From NCBI GenBank assembly GCA_030748895.1, contig JASMLC010000007.1, positions 27,869 through 91,868 of the forward strand: a stretch of 64,000 bases of DNA. The letters run 5' to 3'. Below, one piece after another: positions 23,686-33,400 of this stretch (within the stretch, counting starts at the first letter, position 1; every line of letters starts with the position of its first letter). A program made the position numbers and the translations under genes. Origin of the DNA: Candidatus Poseidoniia archaeon. Lineage in GTDB: Archaea; Thermoplasmatota; Poseidoniia; MGIII; CG-Epi1. Under the pieces are notes generated by a model. That model searched no databases, was not told the origin of the DNA, and was given only the letters and a program-made list of their open reading frames with translations.

Positions 23686-23939
23686 CAGAGAATCCCCAGT
23701 CTGTTGCTCAGGTCTTCTGCCGAATGGTCGGCTGTCAGCGTGACGATGGCGAGCTTGCCTTCCTTCGTGATGCGGGTGTTGACTTTCAGTGCCTCGACCT
23801 GGAACAGGTCCTGCACCGCAGCGTGGATGTCGGGCTTGGTCGAAGTGCGAGAAACGTAGAACTCGAGTTTGTTGTCATCGAGCATGTAGAGTGCGCGCTC
23901 CTTCGAACGGGGGCTCAGGATAACGCGATGCGAACTCAC
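23685..23939 (-). CDS. rpl23: 50S ribosomal protein L23 (uL23)
   Basis: 84 residues, the short archaeal uL23. ILSPRSKERALYMLDDNKLEFYVSRTSTKPDI and ALKVNTRITKEGKLAIVTL match the family. The protein sits at the tunnel exit where SRP and SecY dock. It overlaps L4 by ATGA. Confidence 0.95.
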   Translation of the reverse strand: MSSHRVILSPRSKERALYMLDDNKLEFYVSRTSTKPDIHAAVQDLFQVEALKVNTRITKEGKLAIVTLTADHSAEDLSNRLGIL

Positions 23940-24715
23940 AGTCGCGCCTCCAGCGCCTTGAGCGCGGGCTGCGAAATAACCATCAGCCGACCCGGGTCGC
24001 CGCCCGGCGCGAGCATCTCGGTATTGAGCTGCGCCGTCGTCGTGACTTCGACTCCGCCAAGGTTGCGGAACGCACGCTCGCTGCCGTTGAACTCGGAGAG
24101 CACGACCAGCGTGCTCTTCGGGCGGCGGTAGCGCCGACCGCGCCGCTTGCCGCGACCAGCGCGCACCTTGCGCTCCGCGCCTCGCGCGAGTTCGGCGTCG
24201 AGCCCGAGTGCCGCCAGCAGATTCTGCGCGCGGCGGGTCAGCGACTCGCCCTCGTGCTTCGCTGCAAGAGATTCAATGTCCTTGCTGACGACGAAAGGCG
24301 TCGCCGCCTTCTCCGGCAGCCGGTGACCGCGTCCGGCGACTACGGTCGCGTCGGCGGTGGCTGCGAGCGCCGAGCGGAACGCAACACGGCGTTCGCGCGC
24401 GTTCATCTTCAGCCCCCACTCCTTCGATGGCTTGGGCGGATGCGCCCGGCGGCCGCCGACGGTGTTGGGCGCCTCGGCTCCGCGTCCGACGGGGGTTCTG
24501 GGTGTGCGCGCCATCCCACGGCCCTTGCCGGGCCACTCGGCCGAGTGGCGCATACCGGCGCCAATCATCGCCCCGTAGGGCTGCCGGCGGTTGGCCTGCG
24601 CGGTTCGCACCGCACGGCGAATCAGGTCGGTGCGCACCGGGCCGTCAAACACGGTCGGCAGCACAGCCTTCGATTTCCCGGCCTTACCACTGATGCTGTA
24701 AACCGGGACTTTCAT
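23936..24715 (-). CDS. rpl4: 50S ribosomal protein L4 (uL4)
   Basis: 259 residues, archaeal/eukaryotic L4 (L1e). The long basic internal loop that reaches the exit tunnel is visible: GAGMRHSAEWPGKGRGMARTPR, then VGGRRAHPPKPSKEWGLKMNARERRVAFRSALAAT. The C-terminal nucleotide-binding-like half has STLVVLSEFNGSERAFRNLGGVEV. It starts one nucleotide after the L3 stop. Confidence 0.96.
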   Translation of the reverse strand: MKVPVYSISGKAGKSKAVLPTVFDGPVRTDLIRRAVRTAQANRRQPYGAMIGAGMRHSAEWPGKGRGMARTPRTPVGRGAEAPNTVGGRRAHPPKPSKEWGLKMNARERRVAFRSALAATADATVVAGRGHRLPEKAATPFVVSKDIESLAAKHEGESLTRRAQNLLAALGLDAELARGAERKVRAGRGKRRGRRYRRPKSTLVVLSEFNGSERAFRNLGGVEVTTTAQLNTEMLAPGGDPGRLMVISQPALKALEARL

Positions 24716-24716
24716 T

Positions 24717-25727
24717 TCAGGCCCCCTGCGCAGATTCCTGCGAAAGCATCGTGATTTCCGGGGCGACCTTCGAGTCGGCCGCGGTGCCGTGGAATCGAAT
24801 TGCCTTGCGGAAGCGTATCAGTCGTTTCGACGGTCCTGGGAGCGAGCCGTGGAACAGGGCATACGGCCCTCGCACCAGCCCGTAGTGCAGGAAGCCCCCC
24901 TTGGGGTTGATATCGTCAGGATTGTCGCCGACCCGCAGCAGTCGCTTGTTAAACTCGGTGCGCTGGTGGTAGCCGGTCTGCCCCGCCTGCGGGACGGTCG
25001 GCTTGACGTAGCCGGGATTGAATGGCCCCAGGTTACCAATCATGCGGCGGTGCTTGGAATTCTTGTGTGTCAGCAGCTTGACGCCCCAGCGCTTGACGTG
25101 GCCCTGAAAGCCTTTACCGGTCGTAATCGCAATCGCATCGAGCATCTCGCCATCCTCGGCGAAGTCGGCCATCACGACCTCCTTGCCGAGCTTGCCCTTC
25201 GCGAAGGCGAGCTGCGTTGGCAGGTCGCCGCCGCGAACCGCCACCTCCATCACTTCGGGCTTCTTCTTCGGGACGCCCGAGATGAGCTTCGGCTGCGTCT
25301 GGACCAGCATGCGCACCTCGTCCAGGTCCGCCTCTTCAAGCTGCTTCCAGCGCGCCTTGCGGTCCTGTCCCGCGGGAAGCGGCAGCCGCCGTGCGAGCAC
25401 CTCGTCCAGCTCCTCGGCCCAGACCTCGCTGAAGGTTCGCAGCCCGTAAGTGTCCTGAATGTAGCCGCGCACGCCGACGGCGAACATCGGCGGCACCTCG
25501 ACCACCGTGACGGGCATTCGCACTTCCTGCCCCGCTGTGGTCGAAGTGCGGCGGTAGTCGACCGCCATGATGTGAGTCATCCCGACCTTGTAGCCCGCGA
25601 AGCCCTGCAGCTGCGGCTCGCTGTTGCCGCCAGCCGGCCAGCTGGAGACGTGCGGCGTTTCCGAACGCGCACGCTTGCGCGGGCTGTAGGCGCGAGAGCC
25701 TCGTCTAGGTTTGTGTGTCTTCGGCAT
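24717..25727 (-). CDS. rpl3: 50S ribosomal protein L3 (uL3)
   Basis: 336 residues, first gene of the superoperon. The basic N-terminal tail HKPRRGSRAYSPRKRARSE precedes LQGFAGYKVGMTHIMAVD. The central extension reaching the peptidyl-transferase centre reads KGFQGHVKRWGVKLLTHKNSKHRRM, then GQTGYHQRTEFNKRLLRVG. Unlike most genes here that begin a transcription unit, it seems to have a long leader: the nearest good TATA box is about 170 nt upstream. Confidence 0.96.
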   Translation of the reverse strand: MPKTHKPRRGSRAYSPRKRARSETPHVSSWPAGGNSEPQLQGFAGYKVGMTHIMAVDYRRTSTTAGQEVRMPVTVVEVPPMFAVGVRGYIQDTYGLRTFSEVWAEELDEVLARRLPLPAGQDRKARWKQLEEADLDEVRMLVQTQPKLISGVPKKKPEVMEVAVRGGDLPTQLAFAKGKLGKEVVMADFAEDGEMLDAIAITTGKGFQGHVKRWGVKLLTHKNSKHRRMIGNLGPFNPGYVKPTVPQAGQTGYHQRTEFNKRLLRVGDNPDDINPKGGFLHYGLVRGPYALFHGSLPGPSKRLIRFRKAIRFHGTAADSKVAPEITMLSQESAQGA

Positions 25728-25870
25728 ATGCAGGCTTGCGCTCTCCCGTAGCAGGGACAGGCGCAGAACCGCGCTCTCCCGGGCAAACCGTGACGTCGTT
25801 CCCCGACGAGCAGGAATTAGCTCGCGGGGTGCGGGGATGATTACCCCGAACGTCTGGTTCAGCCAGGCGC
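25728..25870 (-). promoter_or_regulatory. Long 5' leader of the ribosomal superoperon
   Basis: The region between the L3 start codon and the predicted transcription start is about 143 nt and contains no ORF of note. On the plus strand GCGCTCTCCCG occurs exactly at 25738-25748 and 25771-25781. On the minus strand CGAGC and GCTCG flank an 8-nt loop. An autoregulatory rRNA-mimic site for one of the encoded proteins is possible but not shown. Confidence 0.4.
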
Positions 25871-25892
25871 GGCTCGCGTCGAAAAACGGACC

Positions 25893-25901
25893 CTATATAA
25901 G
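25893..25901 (-). promoter_or_regulatory. TATA box for the S10-spc superoperon
   Basis: On the minus strand CTTATATAGGG is a strong archaeal TATA box. The only gene it can serve leftward is rpl3. There is no rightward gene in range, since the thiolase gene to the right is also on the minus strand. Confidence 0.6.
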
Positions 25902-25915
25902 CGCTGCCTTCGCTT

Positions 25916-27091
25916 TCACGACGATAGCTCTACTTCAATCGCGGTCGCCATCCCGCCGCCCAGGCAGGCGGTCGCGAAGCCGCGCCGGCCGCCGGTGCGG
26001 CGCAGCGCGCTGATGAGCGTGATGACGATGCGTGCGCCGGAGCAGCCAATGGGGTGGCCGAGCGCTACGGCACCGCCGCACGGGTTCAGCTTCGCGTGGT
26101 GCAGGCCGAGCCCGCGCATCACCGCCACCGATGCGGAAGCGAACGCCTCGTTGTGCTCGTAAAGGTCGTAATCCGCCTCCGTGCGACCGTTCTGTGCCCA
26201 GAGCTGCTGCACCGCGGGGACCGGTGCCCACATGACTTCCATGGGCGCCAGCCCGGTCGCCGCCTGCGCCGTGATGGTCGCGAGCGGCGCGATGCCGTGC
26301 ACCGCGGCGGTTTCGCGCGCCATCACCACCAGCGCCGCGCCGCCGTCGGAAATCTGTGAAGCGTTGCCGGCAGTCACGACGCCGTCGTCGCCGAAGACCG
26401 GCTTCAGCGCCGCGAGCGCCGCGGCCGACGCGTCGGCCCGGAAGCCCTCGTCGCGCGTCACGTCGCCTTGCGGAGTCGCGACCGGGACGATTTCGTCCGC
26501 ATACCAGCCGGCGTCGGTGGCGTGCGCGGCACGGCGGTGCGATTCGAGCGCGAAGGCGTCGCTGTCGGCGCGGCTGACGTCGCGCGTGTCGGCGACGTGG
26601 TCGCCGGTGCAGCCCATGGCAACGTCGTGGTAGGGGTCGCAGAGCCCGTCGTGGAACAGGTGGTCGACCGGCTCGCTGCCGGTATCGGGCTCCCACTTGC
26701 GCCGCCCAATCAGGAACGGTGCGCGCGACATCGACTCCATGCCTCCCGCGACGACAACGTCATGCTCGCCGGCGCGGATGGCGCTGGCGCCGTTCATCAG
26801 CGCCTTCATCCCCGAGCCGCACATCTTGTTGATGCTGTACGCCGGGACCGCATCCGGCAGTCCGCCGCCGAGCGCCGCCTGCCGGGCGGGGTGCTGCCCC
26901 AGCCCGGCCGGGAGCACAATCCCCATCACCACCTCGTCGACCGCTTCCGGCGCGACGCCGCCCCGCTCCACCGCGGCGCGGATGGCGGTCGCCCCCAGCT
27001 CGGGCGCGCTGACCCCAGCCAGCGCGCCGCCGAACTTGCTTTGCGGCGTGCGGGCGAAGCTGACGATAACCGGGTCGCGGGCGGCGGTCAT
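25916..27091 (-). CDS. Acetyl-CoA C-acetyltransferase (thiolase)
   Basis: 391 residues with all thiolase active-site elements: the nucleophilic Cys in NKMCGSGMKAL (about residue 88), NEAFA (about 315), the general base His in GGAVALGHPIGCSGAR (about 345) and the second Cys in CLGGGMA (about 377). Length matches biosynthetic/degradative thiolase II rather than the archaeal SCP-x-like mevalonate thiolase that lacks these exact signatures. It condenses or cleaves acetoacetyl-CoA. The ATG at 27091 has a TATA-like TATTATT about 25 nt upstream, so an upstream in-frame extension is rejected. Confidence 0.93.
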   Translation of the reverse strand: MTAARDPVIVSFARTPQSKFGGALAGVSAPELGATAIRAAVERGGVAPEAVDEVVMGIVLPAGLGQHPARQAALGGGLPDAVPAYSINKMCGSGMKALMNGASAIRAGEHDVVVAGGMESMSRAPFLIGRRKWEPDTGSEPVDHLFHDGLCDPYHDVAMGCTGDHVADTRDVSRADSDAFALESHRRAAHATDAGWYADEIVPVATPQGDVTRDEGFRADASAAALAALKPVFGDDGVVTAGNASQISDGGAALVVMARETAAVHGIAPLATITAQAATGLAPMEVMWAPVPAVQQLWAQNGRTEADYDLYEHNEAFASASVAVMRGLGLHHAKLNPCGGAVALGHPIGCSGARIVITLISALRRTGGRRGFATACLGGGMATAIEVELSS

Positions 27092-27110
27092 TGGCGGGGG
27101 AGTGTCGCGG

Positions 27111-27120
27111 GAATAATAGC
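27111..27120 (-). promoter_or_regulatory. TATA box for the thiolase gene
   Basis: On the minus strand GCTATTATTC is centred 25 nt upstream of the ATG at 27091. This predicts a leaderless mRNA. Confidence 0.5.
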
Positions 27121-27133
27121 ACTTGGGGGAAGC

Positions 27134-27140
27134 CATTAAA
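27134..27140 (+). promoter_or_regulatory. valS: TATA-like box for valS
   Basis: CATTAAA is centred about 29 nt upstream of the ATG at 27166. It favours that ATG over the in-frame ATG at 27091. Confidence 0.4.
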
Positions 27141-27165
27141 CCGGCAGCAGGGTCCGCAGCGCGCA

Positions 27166-29658
27166 ATGCCGGAATTCCGGATTTCCGAGAAACGCTGGTC
27201 GGTCGACCTTGAGCAGCGCATCCAGCGCGAGCACTACGGCGACCCCGCCGCATACGAGCGTCGCTACGGCTTCGACCCCGCTTCGGGACGCGAGCTGTTC
27301 GTGATTGATACGCCGCCGCCCTACCCGTCGGGGACGTGGCACATCGGCGCCGTCGCGCACTACTCGATGATTGACGTCATTGCGCGCAGCCAGCGGCTGC
27401 TCGGCAAGGAAGTCAAGTTCCCGTGGGGCGTCGACCGCAACGGCATCAACGTCGAGTTCACCGTCGAGAAGAAGCACGGTCGCAAGATGCGCAGCTGGGA
27501 GCGCGGCGAATTCCTTGATTTGTGCCGCGAAACCATCGAGGGCTACACTCGCGAAATGCGACATATCGCGCGCCGCGTGGGGCTCTCGTGCGACTTCGAG
27601 AACGAATACCAGACCGACGCCGCCGACTACCGCGCGGTGACGCAATCCATCTTCGTCGACCTGTTCCGCCGCGGCGAAATCGTCGAAGCGCTGCGGCCGA
27701 ATCTCTATGACCCGGTCGAGGGCACGACCATCGCCGAGGCGGAGGTGACACGCTTGCAACGCAACACGCGGCTGCTGGACGTGCGCTGGTCGCCCGTAGA
27801 TGGTGGCGATGATGTCATCATCGCCACCACACGCCCCGAGCTGATATGCGCCTGCGGCGTCGTCATCGTGCATCCCGACGACCAGCGCTACGCACACCTT
27901 GTCGGCCAGAAGCTGCGGCTGCCGCTCCCCGCGGGCGACCGCGCAGCCGAGGTGGAGGTGCGCAGCCGCGCCAGCGTCGACATGGAGTTCGGCAGCGGGG
28001 TGCTGATGGTCTGCTCCTTCGGCGACCAGAACGACGTCGCGGTCTTCCGCGACATGCGGCTGGAGCCGTTCGCCGCCATCGGCCTTGATGGCTGCATGAC
28101 TGCCGTCGCGGGGCCGCTGGCCGGCCTGCCGGTGGCGGAAGCGCGGAAGCGCGCGACCGAGCTGCTCGAGGCGGAAGGGCGCATTGCCGTGAGCGTCGAA
28201 CGCGAGCAGGAAATCCCGGTCTCCGAGCGCGGCAAGAACCCGATTGAAATAATCCTGCTCAAGGAGTGGTACGTGCGGCAGACGCACATTCTGGAGCGGA
28301 TGTGCGAATTGGCGGACAAAATCAATTTCGTTCCGCCGCGCAACAAGCAGTTCCTGCTCGACTGGATGGAGGGCATCAGCATTGACTGGCCGGTCTCGCG
28401 CCGTCGCTGGTACCACACCGAAATCCCGGTCTGGTATTCCGCCGACCGCAGCCGCGTCGTCCTGCCGCCCGCCGGCAGCTACGTCCAGCCGTGGCGCGAA
28501 GCGCCGCCCGCCGGCTCGACTGTGCTGGACCGCGAAAGCCGCAAGGAGCTCGGCAGCTACGGGGCGCTGGCGGGCGAGCTGGGGGAACTGGAGGGTGAGG
28601 AGAAGGTGTTCGACACCTGGATGGACTCGTCGAACTCGAACCTGTTCGTCAGCGGCTACCTTGGCGACGACGACCTTTTCGAGCGTGCGTTCCCGACGAC
28701 ACTGCGCCCGCAGGGCAAGGAAATCGTGCGCACCTGGCTCTACTACACGCTGCTCAAGAGCGCGCTCTTGCTCGACAGGCCGGGTTTCGCCAACGTCTGG
28801 ATTGATGGATTGGGAATGGACCCGTGGGGGCGCAAGATGTCCAAGTCGCTCGGCAACGGCATCGACGCCGAATCGGTGCTCGAGTGCGGCGCTGGCGGCC
28901 GTACCGGCTCGTGGAAGGTCCGTGGCCCGGGCGGCAAGCAGGTGACGCTGCGCGCCAACAAAGTTGGCTCCGAGTGCTTCCGGCTCTGGAAGGCGTGCGA
29001 CGCGCAGGTGGGTGACGATTTCCAGATTAACCCGGAGGAAATCGAGGCCAAGTATTTCGGCGTGCTCACCAAGATTTTCAACGTCGCGCGCTTCGCGTCG
29101 CAATTCCCCGTGCCCGACATGGCGCAGCGCCCCGAACTGGCGCCCGAAGACCGCTGGCTGCTGGCCGAGTTTTCGGCAGTGCTCGACACGGTCGAGCGTG
29201 GCTATCGCGCCATCGACATTTTCCGCGGCACGCAGGCGCTGAAGCAGTTCGGCACCGGGCTCTTCCCGGGCCACTGGCTCGAGATGGCCAAGCAGCGGCT
29301 CTACGACGGCGACGCATCGGCAACGTGGACGCTGCACTGCGCACTGCACGACCTGCTGGTGATGCTCTCGCCCATCTGTCCCTTCTTCTGCCATTTCCTG
29401 TCGGAGACGCTCTACGGCCGCAGCGCCGTCGAACAGCGCGAGTTCCCCGCGCCACCGCTGGCGGAACTCGCCGCCGGAGCCCCACAAGGCGACCGACTGC
29501 GCGCGCTCACAGCAGCGCTGGTCGAGTTCAACTCAGCAACCTGGAAAGCGAAGAAGGACGCCGGACTCTCGCTCGCGGCCGAGATTGAGGGTATCGCGGT
29601 ACCGGAAGCGCTCGTGGAGTTCGGCGACGCGTTGCGGGCGATGCATAAGCTGGGATAA
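27166..29658 (+). CDS. valS: Valyl-tRNA synthetase (class I)
   Basis: 830 residues. The class I HIGH motif appears as DTPPPYPSGTWHIGA (HIGA, near residue 52), and KMSKS is intact in MDPWGRKMSKSLGNG (about 560). The stretch VFDTWMDSSNSNLFVSG and TTLRPQGKEIVRTWLYYT is the form seen in archaeal ValRS and separates it from IleRS and LeuRS. The anticodon-binding domain follows (FRLWKACDAQVGDDF to FNVARFAS), and the C-terminal coiled region is short. Oddities are GVDRNGINVEF where many ValRS have a DxGLPTE-like sequence, and a tryptophan-rich VSRRRWYHTEIPVWY region. Specificity for valine is inferred from these blocks. Confidence 0.85.
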   Translation: MPEFRISEKRWSVDLEQRIQREHYGDPAAYERRYGFDPASGRELFVIDTPPPYPSGTWHIGAVAHYSMIDVIARSQRLLGKEVKFPWGVDRNGINVEFTVEKKHGRKMRSWERGEFLDLCRETIEGYTREMRHIARRVGLSCDFENEYQTDAADYRAVTQSIFVDLFRRGEIVEALRPNLYDPVEGTTIAEAEVTRLQRNTRLLDVRWSPVDGGDDVIIATTRPELICACGVVIVHPDDQRYAHLVGQKLRLPLPAGDRAAEVEVRSRASVDMEFGSGVLMVCSFGDQNDVAVFRDMRLEPFAAIGLDGCMTAVAGPLAGLPVAEARKRATELLEAEGRIAVSVEREQEIPVSERGKNPIEIILLKEWYVRQTHILERMCELADKINFVPPRNKQFLLDWMEGISIDWPVSRRRWYHTEIPVWYSADRSRVVLPPAGSYVQPWREAPPAGSTVLDRESRKELGSYGALAGELGELEGEEKVFDTWMDSSNSNLFVSGYLGDDDLFERAFPTTLRPQGKEIVRTWLYYTLLKSALLLDRPGFANVWIDGLGMDPWGRKMSKSLGNGIDAESVLECGAGGRTGSWKVRGPGGKQVTLRANKVGSECFRLWKACDAQVGDDFQINPEEIEAKYFGVLTKIFNVARFASQFPVPDMAQRPELAPEDRWLLAEFSAVLDTVERGYRAIDIFRGTQALKQFGTGLFPGHWLEMAKQRLYDGDASATWTLHCALHDLLVMLSPICPFFCHFLSETLYGRSAVEQREFPAPPLAELAAGAPQGDRLRALTAALVEFNSATWKAKKDAGLSLAAEIEGIAVPEALVEFGDALRAMHKLG

Positions 29659-29673
29659 TTCCTCCGACGACCG

Positions 29674-30495
29674 TTATTTAAACTCGCGCAACGCGTTTGC
29701 GACGTCAATAGCCTGCCTCGTGGCGACGACATCGTGCACCCGCACGATGTCCGCCCCAGCGAGTGCGCCGGCGGTTGCTGCGGCGAGCGAGCCCGACAGC
29801 CGCTGCTCCGGCGCGGCGCCCGAAAGCGCTTCGAGCCATGACTTTCGGCTGGCGCCGAGCAGCACGCCGCCCGCGGTGCCCCGGAACTCGTCGAGCCGCG
29901 CCATTAGCGCCAGGTTGTGGTCGAGCGTTTTGCCGAAGCCGATGCCGGGGTCGACGATGAGCTGGTCGCGTGCGACGCCTGCGGCCTCGGCCGCGGCGAC
30001 GCGCTCCGCCAGCCATGTCCTCACGTCGGTGACGACTTCGTCGTAGTCGGGGTCGCGCTGCATAGTCTCCGGGCTCCCACGCATGTGCATCACCACCGCC
30101 GGCACCCCGAGCTCGGCGACCGCCGCTACCATTTCGGGGTCGCGCAGCCCGCCGACGTCGTTGATGAGCGCGGCGCCCGCCGCGACCGCGGCGCGCGCGA
30201 TTGCTGGCTTGCGCGAGTCAATCGAGACAGGAACCTTGAGTTTGGCGGCGAGCGCCGCGATAACCGGCACGACCCGCTCGCGCTCCTCCGCTTCCGGGAC
30301 GGCCGGCGCGCCGGGGCGGGTCGATTCGCCGCCGACGTCGATGATGTCCGCTCCGTGGGCGGCCATTTCGCGTCCGCGCGCGATGGCCGCCTCGACCGCG
30401 TCGTAGCGCCCGCCGTCGTAGAACGAGTCGGGGGTGATGTTGAGGATGCCCATCACGCGGCAGCTGCCCCCGAGCTCGAGGCGACCGATGCGCAT
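29674..30495 (-). CDS. folP: Dihydropteroate synthase
   Basis: 273 residues forming the TIM-barrel DHPS that joins pABA-type amines to a pterin pyrophosphate. Signature blocks are MGILNITPDSFYDGGRY (about 15-30), IIDVGGESTRPGA (about 52), SIDSRKPAIARAAV, LINDVGG, IVDPGIGFGKTLDHN (about 180) and LLGASRKSW (about 215). All pterin-binding residues appear present. The ATG begins directly after the TAG of the upstream propeller gene, so the two may be cotranscribed. Confidence 0.95.
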   Translation of the reverse strand: MRIGRLELGGSCRVMGILNITPDSFYDGGRYDAVEAAIARGREMAAHGADIIDVGGESTRPGAPAVPEAEERERVVPVIAALAAKLKVPVSIDSRKPAIARAAVAAGAALINDVGGLRDPEMVAAVAELGVPAVVMHMRGSPETMQRDPDYDEVVTDVRTWLAERVAAAEAAGVARDQLIVDPGIGFGKTLDHNLALMARLDEFRGTAGGVLLGASRKSWLEALSGAAPEQRLSGSLAAATAGALAGADIVRVHDVVATRQAIDVANALREFK

Positions 30496-33400
30496 CTATT
30501 CGCGCAAGATGAACTGCGACTGGCAGATGGGGCAGCCGACCTGGATTGGCCGCTGCGGGGTGTGGACCGCAATCGTGCTCTGACACGAGGGGCACGCCAG
30601 CTCGAGTGGTCCCGAGACGTCGTCGAACTCCTCGTCGCCACCGCCGCCGCGCAGCCGCCCGACGGCCATCGCTCCGCCCGCGACCAATATGGTGCCGAGC
30701 AGCACCAGCCCCAGCAATTTCATCAGGTCGAGTCCCTCCTCCTCGTCGCCGTTGGTGGTCGCGGCCGCCTTGACCACGATTTGCACCGTTGCGGTGGACA
30801 CGCCACCCCGCTCGTCGGTCACGGTCAGCGTCGCGACGTAGGTTTCCGGGTTGCTAAAGTACTTGGTAAAGGTAAGAGAATTTCGGTCATTGAGCAGGTT
30901 GAACTGGACGCCGCGACTGTCGACCACGCGCCAGTCGTATTCGAGTGCAGAATCGTCGCCGTCCGGGTCGGTCGAGTCGGCCGCCGAGAAACCGACGGCC
31001 TCGCCCGTGCTGGCCGAAATCTGCGTGTCGGACCAGGTGCCAACGCCTTCGACGAAGATGCCGACCTGCGCGACTGCCGTCGGCAGCACGTTGTCGGGAC
31101 GCAGTACCGTAACCATCGCCGCCAGGGACCATGAGCTCTGGAGCATCGACTCGTCGCCTGCGGCGCGCGGCAGTTCGCGCACCATCACCTGCGCCATGTA
31201 GTTGGTCTGTTCGCTGCTGGCAGGCAGGGTGTAGTTGTAACCATCACCCGTAAGCTGACTGTCGCGGTATTCCATCAGCCGCCCCGCCGAGAGCGCGAAG
31301 ACGCGGATGATGCCCGAGTCGTCGCGCAGCGGCTGCTCGCCGGCGCCCTCGAGCAGGTTGCCCTGGCTGTCAAACAGCGCGTTGCGATAGAGCCGCACGG
31401 TCTCGCCCTCTTCGACCCAGTCTGAATAGACGCCGTCACCCAGATTGAAGCGGAACTCAAGGTCAGCGCGGTCGTCTGGGTCATTCGAAGCGGAGGCGTC
31501 GAAGGTGACGTAGCCGCCTAGCGTGACCGAAGTGGTGTTGGCGGCGAGCATGGCTATTGGCGCCGAGTTGCTCTTTACCGTCACCATGAGTATCATCACC
31601 TCGGATTCTTTGCCTCGCTCATCACGCACCTGCACTTTCATTTCTTTCTCGCCAGGCTCCGTGAAATCTAGGTCGCGGGTGTAGTCGAACATCCAGCTGG
31701 ACCAGCCTCCCCCTTCATCGGGAGAGTAGCGGTACTCCATCGTTGCGCCGCTGCCGTAGTCACGGTCTGCCTGCCCCTCCGTAGTTTCGTTGTCGTACGA
31801 GTCACCCGCGTCAATACGAACAGGTTCGTCAACCCATATAGTCACGATGTCCAGGAACGCACTGACTACTGGCGCGTCATTGGGAATCTCCTCGATTTCG
31901 ACCGTCGTGTAGCCCTTGTTATTGGAAAAGCGAGTCTCCTGCCGCGGGCTCTGGATATCCTCCGCCTTGGCGTAGAGCTCGTGGTAGCCGGGAGTCGTCC
32001 ACTGACTGCTCCAGAACACCTCGAACATTGCCGCCTCGCCCGCCGGGATGGTGCGGCAGCCGTCGCGCTGGTCGGGCTCGCCCGACTGGCAGGTGTACTC
32101 GGTAATCTTGTTGCCACCACTGTCAGGGTCGCCGTCGTAAATCTTGACCCGCCAGTCGCTGATGGCAGCGCCGCCGTAGTTGTGCAACGTGATGTTGACC
32201 GTCAGGTCATCATCCTCAGTTGGCTCCGCGGGCGTAACGAGAATGTCACCGCCCTCGATGGCGAGGTCAGGGTTATTGGTCTGCCCTTCGGCGGTGAATA
32301 TCCACAGGTAGGCGGTGCTCCCGACCACCAGTTCGTTGGCCCCTTCGCCGTCGAGGTTCGCCATGCGGATATTGCCGTAGTGGCCGGTCTGCCCCGAAAG
32401 AGCGCTGGTCTTGGCCTCGAAGTCCTTGGTCTCCCCGTCGTAGGTGAAGAGCTCGCCGCCGCTGGTGCCGTAAATCAGCTCGACCACCCCGTCGTTGTCG
32501 AAGTCCGCCCCAAGGACACCCCAGAGTGAACTGGTGTCGACTTCCTTCTCCCACTCCTTAGCGTGGTTCGACCCGCGGTAGACCTGGATGAGCGGCTTCT
32601 TCTCGCTGCTCTCCTTGCCGGTTCCGACGATAATCTCGGTAGCGTCGTCGCCGTCGAGGTCGGCAATCGCAATCCCGTAGGCGTCGACCCGCCCGGTGTC
32701 GATGGTCGAGCCATCCTGCACGTAGTCGGAGCCGCTGCGATGGTATGCCAGCACTTCACCGCTGCGGGTGCCGATTACAAACTCGGCCCCCCCATCGTCA
32801 TCGGCATCGCCCGCGGCGATACCGCGCACCGGGTCGTCCAGTTCGCCGCTGTCGCCTTCCTCGTCATAGCTGGAGCCATCGAAGCCGAAAACAATCAGCC
32901 GCCCGAAGTGGTCGGGGGGTGGCGGGCTGGAGCCAGCGTAAACCAGAGTGTAGCCGGTCACGACGCCGATTTCGGGGTAGTTCGAGTCATCCAGCTCGGC
33001 GACCGCGACGCCGAGCGCGGCGTCGATATTACCGCTCTTGAACGCCTGCGTGAAGCTGCTGCCGCTGCGGTCGAAGACGTAGAGGTGACCGTCGGCCCCC
33101 TCGTCGCTGTCGGCCAGCCGGTCCTCGCCCGGATTGCCGGTCGAAATCACGATTTCGTTATCAGAATCATCATCAAGGTTAGCCACCTGAATTCCCATTG
33201 GCAGCTCGTCCAGTACCGGGCTGACCCAGTCGACCGCGTGGGTGACGCCGTCGAAGGCGTACACCCGGCGAGCGCCGCTGCCGACCAGGATTTCTATCGC
33301 CGGGTCGGAATCGATGTTGCCGGCGCCGATGCCACGCGTGTTACCGCCCGGAAGCGAGTAGAGTGTGCTGCCGCCGTTATTGTCGCTGGTCGAGTCCCAC

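Noticed and set aside
27136..29487. A 783-codon open frame antisense to valS
   Set aside because: High GC content leaves the antisense frame free of stops. The valS frame contains the class I motifs, while the antisense product has no recognisable domain.
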